From IMG/VR virus record IMGVR_UViG_3300007559_000008, positions 1 through 40,854 of that record: DNA of 40,854 nt; one strand, written 5' to 3'. The notes beneath the pieces are model-generated. The model did no database searches. It had not been told where the DNA came from and worked only from the letters and a program-made list of their open reading frames with translations. Source of the DNA: a virus. Of the stretch, positions 24,737-31,355 are shown piece by piece; the first letter of the stretch is position 1; the number at the start of each line of letters is the position of its first letter. A program made the position numbers and the translations under genes.

Positions 24737-25439
24737 AGAAATGAGAAGAGTTGACGATAGAATACTTTCTGAAATCTCTAGATATAGAGAAATAAATACA
24801 TATATTAATGAGCAAGAGGTGGAGTTACCTCCACCACCTGCAGACCCCGCAATGGCGGCACCTGCAGACCCAATGGCGATGCCACCCGCAGACCCAATGG
24901 CCACTCCACCTACTGACCCTGCGATGGGTTCGGTTCCACCACCCGCAGAACCCGCGGCCGCAACCCCACAACCTGTGGATGTTGCCAATGACCCTGATGT
25001 TGAAAAGGTTGGTGATGAGAAAGATAAAACTGAGGAAATTGATATCACAGATTTAGTAAAGTCTCAGAAGAATGTTGAGAAAAAACAAGAAGAGTATTTT
25101 GACAACCTATTCAAACACCTAACTGATTTAGAGTCTAGACTTGGTGACATGGATAACATCATGAACAAACTTAACGACCTTGAAATGAAGGTTGAGAAGT
25201 ATAGAACTAAGACACCTCAAGAAAAACTTGAACTAAGAACATTAGATTCAGGACCATACAACCAAAAACTTTCAGATTTCTTCCAAGATAAAGAAGAAGA
25301 GATGGAAAAAACGGGAAAAAATGAATATGTTTTAACTCAAGGTGAAGTTGAAGACTATTCAAATTCGGATATCAAAAAATCATTTAGAGATTTTGGTGAC
25401 GAGAGACCCGACGATGACAAGATTATTAATGTTAGATAA
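24729..25439 (+). CDS. Pro/Ala-repeat and coiled-coil protein, possible core or virion protein
   Basis: A 236-aa protein in three parts. A helical N terminus (VDDRILSEISRYREINTYIN) is followed by a Pro/Ala/Asp/Met linker (about residues 34-82) built from near-repeats of ADPMA and PPADP. A very acidic and charged helical half (about 95-170) has the heptad-like run NLFKHLTDLESRLGDMDNIM and is probably a coiled coil. The C terminus is acidic. The layout fits a scaffold, chaperone or connector protein rather than an enzyme, but I do not know the family. ATG at 24741 (MRRVDD) is an alternative start; 24729 is chosen because it overlaps the upstream gene in coupled fashion. A tetraloop terminator follows and closes the late block. 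Confidence 0.6.
   Translation: MGKEMRRVDDRILSEISRYREINTYINEQEVELPPPPADPAMAAPADPMAMPPADPMATPPTDPAMGSVPPPAEPAAATPQPVDVANDPDVEKVGDEKDKTEEIDITDLVKSQKNVEKKQEEYFDNLFKHLTDLESRLGDMDNIMNKLNDLEMKVEKYRTKTPQEKLELRTLDSGPYNQKLSDFFQDKEEEMEKTGKNEYVLTQGEVEDYSNSDIKKSFRDFGDERPDDDKIINVR
24828..24974 (+). repeat. GC-rich imperfect repeat encoding the Pro/Ala linker
   Basis: Imperfect units around GCAGACCCAATGGC followed by CCACC-type codons recur about four to five times. The tract is far richer in G and C than its surroundings because it is built from Pro, Ala and Asp codons. It can vary in length in frame. Confidence 0.65.
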
Positions 25440-25441
25440 AT

Positions 25442-25464
25442 AAAACGGTCTTCGGACCGTTTTT
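25442..25464 (+). terminator. UUCG-tetraloop terminator
   Basis: AAAACGGTC, the tetraloop TTCG and GACCGTTTT form a perfect 9-bp stem with the very stable C(UUCG)G cap and a T-run. It lies 2 bases after the stop of the 236-aa gene and separates the late block from the replication genes. Confidence 0.95.
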
Positions 25465-25468
25465 AGAT

Positions 25469-25497
25469 TTGACAAACCCACGGCTGACACTTATACT
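25469..25497 (+). promoter_or_regulatory. sigma70-like promoter for the replication operon
   Basis: TTGACA (25469-25474), a 17-base spacer and TATACT (25492-25497) match the -35/-10 consensus closely. Transcription would start near 25504, about 20 bases before the gp32 ATG. The same stretch also partly fits the Bacteroidota form (TTTG at 25468 and TACTTTAG near the -7 region), so the exact recognition is open. No TATTTAT element is present. Confidence 0.6.
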
Positions 25498-25525
25498 TTA
25501 GTAAACAATTTAAAATCTATATATT

Positions 25526-26374
25526 ATGGCGACAAATTCATTAGACGCAGTACTTGCACAGTACGAACAATCAAAACAAGGTAGTTCTAGTTCATCCTCA
25601 AAGATGTCCCAAGACGAGAGAATGAAGAAGTACTTTGCGGCAATCCTTAAGGATACCGAAAAACAGGGACAAAGAAGGTTGAGGATTCTCCCAACCCCGG
25701 ATGGTTCTTCACCATTCAAAGAAGTTTGGTACCACGAGATTCAAGTGGACGGTAAATGGCAAAAATTTTATGACCCAGGAAAGAACGACAGCGAGCGTTC
25801 ACCATTGAACGAGGTTTATGAAGAACTACGTTCAACAGGTAAAGATTCTGACAAAGAACTTGCTAAACAATACCTTTCTCGTAAGTTTTACATCGTTAAA
25901 GTAATCGACCGTGATGCGGAAGATGAAGGTGTTAAATTCTGGCGTTTCAAACACAACTACAAAAATGAGGGTATCCTCGACAAAATCATTCCTATTTGGA
26001 GAGCTAAAGGTGATATTACCGACCCTGATAAAGGTCGTGACATTATCCTTGAGTTGACTAAGGCTAAGACACCTAAAGGTGCTACCTACACAGTTATTCA
26101 GACTATTATGTATGATGACCCGGCTCCTGTACACGAAGATAAAGAACTTGCTGACTCTTGGATTAAAGATGAGTTAACTTGGGAAGACGTATACTCTAAG
26201 AAACCTGTCGAGTATCTTGAAGCAATTGCTCGCGGAGAAACTCCACGTTGGGATTCTGAAAAGGGAGGTTACGTTTACGGAAACTCTACTTCGGGTGAAA
26301 TTATGTTAGGTGGTGAGGAAACTTACGTTGACCCACAAGCTAACGCAGAAGTTGACGAAGATTTACCATTCTAA
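25526..26374 (+). CDS. gp32: Single-stranded DNA-binding protein, gp32-like
   Basis: A 282-aa protein in the T4 gp32 pattern (301 residues in T4). The N-terminal cooperative segment ends in a Ser-rich linker. The core carries RRLRILPTPDG, FKEVWYHEIQVDGKW, KFYIVKVIDRDAEDEGVKFW and KTPKGATYTVIQTI, with the aromatic and basic pattern of an OB-fold. An acidic C-terminal tail follows. Two things are odd. There is no cysteine in the whole protein, and the T4 zinc site is replaced by SERSPLNE. The last six residues, DEDLPF, match the tip of bacterial SSB (DDDIPF), not T4 gp32. It leads the replication operon behind a strong promoter and is followed by a strong terminator, fitting a protein needed in large amounts. 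Confidence 0.88.
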   Translation: MATNSLDAVLAQYEQSKQGSSSSSSKMSQDERMKKYFAAILKDTEKQGQRRLRILPTPDGSSPFKEVWYHEIQVDGKWQKFYDPGKNDSERSPLNEVYEELRSTGKDSDKELAKQYLSRKFYIVKVIDRDAEDEGVKFWRFKHNYKNEGILDKIIPIWRAKGDITDPDKGRDIILELTKAKTPKGATYTVIQTIMYDDPAPVHEDKELADSWIKDELTWEDVYSKKPVEYLEAIARGETPRWDSEKGGYVYGNSTSGEIMLGGEETYVDPQANAEVDEDLPF

Positions 26375-26385
26375 ATTTAATTATA

Positions 26386-26433
26386 AAAGCATGGACACTA
26401 TCATATACAATGTGTCCATGCTTTCTTATTTTT
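26386..26433 (+). terminator. Terminator after gp32
   Basis: AAAGCATGGACAC (26386-26398) and GTGTCCATGCTTT (26412-26424) form a perfect 13-bp stem with a 13-base loop, followed by CTTATTTTT. It likely produces a separate gp32 message and reduces transcription of uvsX and the genes beyond. Confidence 0.88.
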
Positions 26434-26460
26434 AGGTAATAACAATATTATACATAGACA

Positions 26461-27465
26461 ATGGCAATTAAGAAAAATGATTTTAGTACGTTGAAGAAGA
26501 AGTTTTCTACTTCAGCGAAGTACAAACCCCAACGTTTTTTTGACTTGGGTAGTGAGTTTTTGGATGCTGTTGGTTTACCTGGACCTGCTATCGGACATTT
26601 GAATATGTTCTTAGGACACTCAGACACTGGTAAGACAACTGCGTTAGTTAAGACTGCGGTAGATGCTCAGAAAAAAGGAATTCTACCCGTATTCATAATT
26701 ACGGAACAAAAATGGTCTTTTGAACACGCAAAACTTATGGGTTTTGAGTGTGAAGAGGTTGTGGATGAAAATACTGGTGAGTTGGATTGGGACGGTTTTT
26801 ACATCTTCAATAACAACTTTGATTATATCGAGCAAATTACAGACTACATCAATAGTTTGTTAGATGCTCAAGAAAAAGGTGAGTTGGATTATAGTTTATT
26901 GTTCTTGTGGGATTCTGTTGGTTCAGTTCCTTGTAAGATGACTTACGAAGGTAAGGGTGGTAAACAACACAACGCATCGACTTTGGCCGACAAAATTGGT
27001 ATGGGTATCAACCAACGTATTTCAGGTTCACGTAAAGCGGATTCTAAATATGAAAACACTTTGGTTATTGTTAACCAACCGTGGGTTGAATTACCTGACA
27101 ATCCATTTGGTCAACCTAAGATTAAAGCTAAAGGTGGTGAAGCAATTTGGTTGAACTCATCATTGGTATTCCTATTCGGTAACCAAAAAGGTGCGGGAAC
27201 GACTAAGATTACTGCGACCAAAGATAAAAGAACAATTAAATTCGCATCAAGAACTAAAGTTTCCGTAATGAAAAACCACATTAATGGTTTGGGTTATGAG
27301 GATGGTAAAATAATTGTTACACCACACGGATTTATCGCGGGCAAAGAAACCGCCGAGGAAAAAGCTTCAATTGAGGCGTACAAAAAAGAGTATGCTGATT
27401 ATTGGAAAGAGATTATTGGAACCGATGGTGACTTTGATTTAAGAGAAGAAAAAGAGTATGTATAA
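26461..27465 (+). CDS. uvsX: UvsX / RecA-like recombinase
   Basis: A 334-aa RecA-fold protein. Walker A GHSDTGKTT is at 52-60; FIITEQKWSFEHA carries the usual Glu after strand 2; Walker B LLFLWDSVG has D151; NQRISGSRK and LVIVNQPW correspond to the loop 1 and motif 4 regions; KAKGGEAIWLNSS precedes a disordered loop 2 region. Length and order match phage UvsX (T4 391 aa), which forms filaments on gp32-coated DNA for strand exchange and recombination-dependent replication. Neighbours gp32, exonuclease and helicase agree. It starts 86 bases after gp32, beyond a terminator. TATTATACAT at 26446 resembles a -10 box, but I see no good -35. Confidence 0.93.
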   Translation: MAIKKNDFSTLKKKFSTSAKYKPQRFFDLGSEFLDAVGLPGPAIGHLNMFLGHSDTGKTTALVKTAVDAQKKGILPVFIITEQKWSFEHAKLMGFECEEVVDENTGELDWDGFYIFNNNFDYIEQITDYINSLLDAQEKGELDYSLLFLWDSVGSVPCKMTYEGKGGKQHNASTLADKIGMGINQRISGSRKADSKYENTLVIVNQPWVELPDNPFGQPKIKAKGGEAIWLNSSLVFLFGNQKGAGTTKITATKDKRTIKFASRTKVSVMKNHINGLGYEDGKIIVTPHGFIAGKETAEEKASIEAYKKEYADYWKEIIGTDGDFDLREEKEYV

Positions 27466-27481
27466 CTTTAAATAAACTGTA

Positions 27482-28489
27482 GTGATTAAAACGTTAATAA
27501 TTGACGGAAACAATCTTTTTAAAATTGGGTTTCATGGTGTAAGAGATTACTTCCATAATGGAAAACATATTGGAGGTACTTGGCACTTCATAAACACAAT
27601 TAGACGGTTTATTGAAGAATACAATTACGATAAGGTCGTAGTATTTTGGGATGGTGACAGTAATTCTTCTGCGAGGAAGCTGATATACCCCCAATACAAA
27701 GAACATCGTAGAAACGACATGAATGAGTTTAAAATGGACTCATTTCAAGAACAAAAGGAGAGGGTGAAACAATACCTCGAAGAGATGTTCGTAAGACAAG
27801 TTCTCATTGACAATAACGAAGCCGATGACCTCATCGCTTACTACTGTCAAATTTCTGAGAACGAACACAAAACAATTTTTTCAGGTGATAAAGATTTGAC
27901 ACAACTTATTTCAGATAAGGTGTCAATCTATTCACCGAATTCAAAAAAATTCTATAAGAAGGGGGATAACATTAAGTTACATGACATTGAAGTTCCTCAC
28001 GATAACATCAAGACCTGCAAGGTTTTAATGGGGGACAAGTCAGATAATATAGATGGTATCTACTTCTTGGGGGAGAAGACATTTGCGAAATTGTTCCCTG
28101 AGGTACTTGACGAAACGGTAACTGTTACCGATATTTTATCAAAGGCTGAAAACCTTTTGAAAGAAGACAAGGAAAACAAAGTATTACAAAATTTGTTAAG
28201 TGGTAAAACCAAAACAGGAATATATGGAGATGAATTTTTTGAGATTAATGAAAAAATTGTCGATTTGTCAAACCCCCTTATTACAGACGATGCTAAGGAA
28301 TTAGTGGAACTTTATTACCGTGAGAGTCTTGACCCAGACGGTAGAGGTTATAAGAACCTAATCAAAATGATGATGGAAGATGGGTTCTTCAAGTACCTAC
28401 CAAAAGGTGATGACGCTTGGGTATATTTTTTGAAACCCTTTTTAAAATTAACAAGAAAAGAAAAACGTAAATTCAAACAAGTAAAATAA
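27482..28489 (+). CDS. rnh: 5'-3' exonuclease, FEN/T4 RNase H family
   Basis: A 335-aa protein with a PIN/FEN-type fold: LIIDGNNLF at the N terminus, VVVFWDGDSNSSARK, the acidic pair in NNEADDLIAYY, the FSGDKDLTQLI motif and LMGDKSDNIDGI from the helix-hairpin-helix region. These place the two-metal acidic residues of flap endonucleases. T4 RNase H (305 aa) removes RNA primers from Okazaki fragments and works with gp32. GTG at 27482 is the best start: it gives the usual MIKTLIIDGNN N terminus and has no upstream competitor in frame. It follows uvsX by 16 bases and is clearly in the same operon. Confidence 0.9.
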   Translation: MIKTLIIDGNNLFKIGFHGVRDYFHNGKHIGGTWHFINTIRRFIEEYNYDKVVVFWDGDSNSSARKLIYPQYKEHRRNDMNEFKMDSFQEQKERVKQYLEEMFVRQVLIDNNEADDLIAYYCQISENEHKTIFSGDKDLTQLISDKVSIYSPNSKKFYKKGDNIKLHDIEVPHDNIKTCKVLMGDKSDNIDGIYFLGEKTFAKLFPEVLDETVTVTDILSKAENLLKEDKENKVLQNLLSGKTKTGIYGDEFFEINEKIVDLSNPLITDDAKELVELYYRESLDPDGRGYKNLIKMMMEDGFFKYLPKGDDAWVYFLKPFLKLTRKEKRKFKQVK

Positions 28490-28501
28490 AAAAAAATAAT
28501 T

Positions 28502-28957
28502 ATGAAAGAGCAAAACGACGCAATGAAACTTGAGTTTCTGATGATGGTTAATGACAACATCATTGTACAACGATTCTTTAACGTTAGGGATTTTAACCCT
28601 AAGGCAAAGTTTTCGATGGATTTGTACCATTTAATCAGACAATTCTCAAATGACATCGAGTACCAACTTAAAATGAAAACGGTTGTCTATATGATGGATA
28701 ACATGGATGAAATCGAGACGAATCCGGCTATGTTGGAGACATCTTATACTGATGGTCCTGAACATATTAACATCTTTGTTAAGCATGGGGACATGACAAT
28801 TTGTCACCGTCAGTTCAACGCCAAAGTATACCCTCCGAAGGTAAGATATACCGTAGACGTACGCCCACACTTGAAAAATTTGTTAATGTCTTTGACTGAC
28901 ATTTTTTCATCTAAAAATTTAACATTGGATTACATGGGTGTTCCACTAACTGTCTAA
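28502..28957 (+). CDS. Unknown protein in the replication operon
   Basis: A 151-aa protein I do not recognise. It looks like one compact alpha/beta domain: a strand-rich start (LEFLMMVNDNIIVQRFFNVR), a central helix (MDLYHLIRQFSNDIEYQLKM), then strands (TVVYMMDNM, HINIFVKHGDMTICHRQF) and a C-terminal helix (LKNLLMSLTDIF). It is 12 bases after the exonuclease and 30 before the helicase, so a role at the fork, for example as a loader or accessory factor, is possible. The place would suit a UvsY- or gp59-like helper, but its sequence does not resemble either as I remember them. Confidence 0.7.
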   Translation: MKEQNDAMKLEFLMMVNDNIIVQRFFNVRDFNPKAKFSMDLYHLIRQFSNDIEYQLKMKTVVYMMDNMDEIETNPAMLETSYTDGPEHINIFVKHGDMTICHRQFNAKVYPPKVRYTVDVRPHLKNLLMSLTDIFSSKNLTLDYMGVPLTV

Positions 28958-28964
28958 TATTTAT
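28958..28964 (+). promoter_or_regulatory. TATTTAT element before the helicase gene
   Basis: CTAATATTTATCTTTACAC begins right after the upstream stop and is 23 bases before the helicase ATG. It is the only such element inside the replication block, so it may be chance or may allow late helicase expression. Confidence 0.3.
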
Positions 28965-28987
28965 CTTTACACTAACAGAGAATTACT

Positions 28988-30385
28988 ATGGCGTCAAACA
29001 AAAATTTTGAATATCTTGGTAGCGGATTTCAGCTCCAACTACTAAACCAAATCATCGTTGATAAGGAGTTTGCAAGAACTATTATTGATGTTCTTGAGGT
29101 GAATTACTTCGAGAGCAAGTACTTCAAACTAATCGTTCAAATGGTGAAAGAGTACTACGCAAAGTACGAACACACACCTACGTTTGACACACTAGAACAA
29201 ATTACAAAATCAGAATTACAACAAGAATTAGCATCAAAAATTGTTATTGATACTATCAAGAAGATTAAAGATGTTAATGTCGAGGGAGGACAATTCGTTC
29301 AAGAGAAGGCACTTAAGTTCTGTAAACAACAAGAACTACAAAAAGTGATGAACAAAGCTCAAAAAATCATCGACGGTGGTGAATTTGAGAATTACGATAA
29401 GGTTGAACAACTTGTTAGAACTGCTCTACAAGTAGGACAACGAGAAGACGGACAGTCTGATGTTTTTGCTAATTTGGAAGAGGTGTTAAACGAAGATTAT
29501 CGACACCCAATCCCTATGGGTATCCCTGGTATCGATAGACTTTTAAAAGGTGGGTTAGCAAAAGGGGAAATCGGTGTTGTGTTAGCACCAACAGGTGTAG
29601 GTAAGTCTACACTACTAACAAAAATTTCAAACCACGCATTTAATTTGGGTTATAATGTCTTACAAATCTTTTTTGAGGACAACCCAAAAATTATCCAAAG
29701 AAAACATTTCACATTATGGACGAAAATCCATCCAGATGAACTATCTTTGAAGAAAGATGATGTTATGGCTAAGGTTCACGAGATTAAAACCACAATGCCA
29801 AACAAACTAATCTTGAAGAAACTACCATCTGATACTATGAGTATGTTACAAATCAAGAACCAAATCAGAAAGATGATTGCTGACGGTATCAGAATTGATA
29901 TGGTACTATTAGATTATATTGATTGTGTGGTTCCTGATAGAAACTTGGGTGATGAGTGGAAATCTGAAGGTTCTGTGATGAGAGCATTTGAAGCGATGTG
30001 TCATGAACTTGACCTCGTAGGATGGACCGCGACTCAAGGTAATCGTCAATCAATTTCATCAGATGTTGTAACAACAGACCAAATGGGTGGTTCTATTAAG
30101 AAGGCACAAGTTGGTCACGTAATCATCTCAGTGGCTAAGTCACTACAACAAAAAGAGATGAAGTTAGCAACAATCGCAATTACCAAATCACGTATCGGTG
30201 ATGATGGGGTTGTATTTGAAAACTGTAAGTTCGACAACGGAATGTTGGAGATTGACACTGAAAGTTCAGTAACATTCTTGGGTCTTGAAGAACAACAAGA
30301 AGAAAGAAACAGACAACGAATTAAAGATTTGTTGGATAGAAGAAAACAAAAAGAACAAACCAAAAAAGAAGAAAATAATAATTAA
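28988..30385 (+). CDS. Replicative DNA helicase, DnaB / gp41 type
   Basis: A 465-aa protein, close to T4 gp41 (475). The N-terminal helical domain is followed by a linker and the RecA-like motor: [20 protein letters not shown], Walker [10 protein letters not shown] (200-208), [12 protein letters not shown], Walker B region [10 protein letters not shown], then TATQGNRQS (H3-like) and the arginine-finger region [11 protein letters not shown]. The C terminus is highly charged ([12 protein letters not shown]), probably a disordered partner-binding tail. It would be the hexameric 5'-3' helicase of the phage fork. No primase or polymerase gene is present in the window. It is followed 4 bases later by nrdB. 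Confidence 0.92.
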   Translation: MASNKNFEYLGSGFQLQLLNQIIVDKEFARTIIDVLEVNYFESKYFKLIVQMVKEYYAKYEHTPTFDTLEQITKSELQQELASKIVIDTIKKIKDVNVEGGQFVQEKALKFCKQQELQKVMNKAQKIIDGGEFENYDKVEQLVRTALQVGQREDGQSDVFANLEEVLNEDYRHPIPMGIPGIDRLLKGGLAKGEIGVVLAPTGVGKSTLLTKISNHAFNLGYNVLQIFFEDNPKIIQRKHFTLWTKIHPDELSLKKDDVMAKVHEIKTTMPNKLILKKLPSDTMSMLQIKNQIRKMIADGIRIDMVLLDYIDCVVPDRNLGDEWKSEGSVMRAFEAMCHELDLVGWTATQGNRQSISSDVVTTDQMGGSIKKAQVGHVIISVAKSLQQKEMKLATIAITKSRIGDDGVVFENCKFDNGMLEIDTESSVTFLGLEEQQEERNRQRIKDLLDRRKQKEQTKKEENNN

Positions 30386-30389
30386 GATT

Positions 30390-31337
30390 ATGGAAAACAT
30401 ATTAAAAGAAAACCCTAGCAGATTTGTCATCTTTCCTATCGAATATAACGATATTTGGGAGTACTACAAACAACACCAAGCGGCGTTTTGGACGGCTGAG
30501 GAAATTGACCTAACAGGTGATATTAGAGATTGGGAGAACCTATCGGATAACGAAAGATATTTTATTAAAAACATATTGTCGTTTTTCGCGGCTTCTGATG
30601 GTATTGTGAATGAAAACTTGGCGGAAAACTTCCTTAAAGAAGTCCAATACCCTGAGGCTAAGTTCTTTTATGGTTTTCAGTTAATGATGGAAAATATCCA
30701 CTCATTAATGTACTCTTTATTAATCGATACTTACGTATCAAATCCCCAAGAAAAAGACGAGTGTTTTAACGCTATCGACAGATTACCTGCGGTTCAGAAG
30801 AAAGCAAAATGGGCTTTGGATTGGATTGAAAACGCATCTTTCCAAGAAAGACTTGTCGCTTTCGCGGCTGTAGAAGGAATATTCTTCTCAGGCTCATTCT
30901 GTTCAATATTCTGGATGAAATCAAGAGGTGTTATGCAAGGTCTATGTAACGCCAATTCACTTATCTTTAAAGATGAGAACCTACACTGTGATTTCGCAAT
31001 TCACCTATTAAATAACCACATCCAAGACAGACCAAGTGAGAAACGAATCAGAGAGATTTTACTTTCCGCACTTGAGATTGAAAAAGAATTCATTACTGAG
31101 TCATTACCTGTTTCTTTAATTGGTATGAATTCAAACTTAATGAAACAATATTTGGAGTTTGTTGTTGACGGACTATTGGTTAAACTTGGTTGTAAAAAAG
31201 AATTCAACGTAGAACAACCATTTAAATTTATGGAACAAATTGCTGTTGAAACCAAAGGTAACTTCTTTGAATCAAGAACGGTTGAATACCAAAAAGCGAA
31301 GTTAAATGAAACACTTTCATTTACGGACGATTTCTAA
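30390..31337 (+). CDS. nrdB: Ribonucleotide reductase small subunit (class I, eukaryote-like)
   Basis: A 315-aa protein. All radical-site residues are visible: D40 in [10 protein letters not shown]101 and H104 in ENIHSLMYS with the radical tyrosine Y108, the later Glu in [13 protein letters not shown], and the Glu/His pair in DENLHCDFA. Much of the sequence closely follows animal R2 rather than the E. coli type, for example [17 protein letters not shown] and the FMEQI...NFFESR block, and the tail LSFTDDF matches the R1-docking peptide. The frame is open upstream into the helicase gene, but ATG 30390 is chosen because it is 4 bases after the helicase stop and gives the normal length. It works with NrdA to make dNTP precursors from ribonucleotides. 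Confidence 0.95.
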   Translation: MENILKENPSRFVIFPIEYNDIWEYYKQHQAAFWTAEEIDLTGDIRDWENLSDNERYFIKNILSFFAASDGIVNENLAENFLKEVQYPEAKFFYGFQLMMENIHSLMYSLLIDTYVSNPQEKDECFNAIDRLPAVQKKAKWALDWIENASFQERLVAFAAVEGIFFSGSFCSIFWMKSRGVMQGLCNANSLIFKDENLHCDFAIHLLNNHIQDRPSEKRIREILLSALEIEKEFITESLPVSLIGMNSNLMKQYLEFVVDGLLVKLGCKKEFNVEQPFKFMEQIAVETKGNFFESRTVEYQKAKLNETLSFTDDF

Positions 31338-31355
31338 TTAATTAAACTATATAAT

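Noticed and set aside
24725-25048. Minus-strand frame of 107 codons rich in Gly, Ala and Ser
   Set aside because: It is the mirror of the Pro/Ala-coding repeat on the plus strand. It has no promoter or leader and covers a well-supported gene.
24808-25056. Plus-strand frame of 82 codons rich in Trp, His and Gln
   Set aside because: It is a shifted reading of the same Pro/Ala repeat, with odd composition and no upstream signal.
26437-26454. TATTATACAT before uvsX as a full promoter
   Set aside because: A -10-like box exists, but the stretch about 17 bases upstream lacks a usable -35 and overlaps the gp32 terminator tail. It is too weak to list.
30285-30389. Upstream extension of the nrdB frame into the helicase gene
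   Set aside because: It would add a Lys/Asn-rich stretch not found in the R2 family. ATG 30390, 4 bases after the helicase stop, gives the normal length and N terminus.
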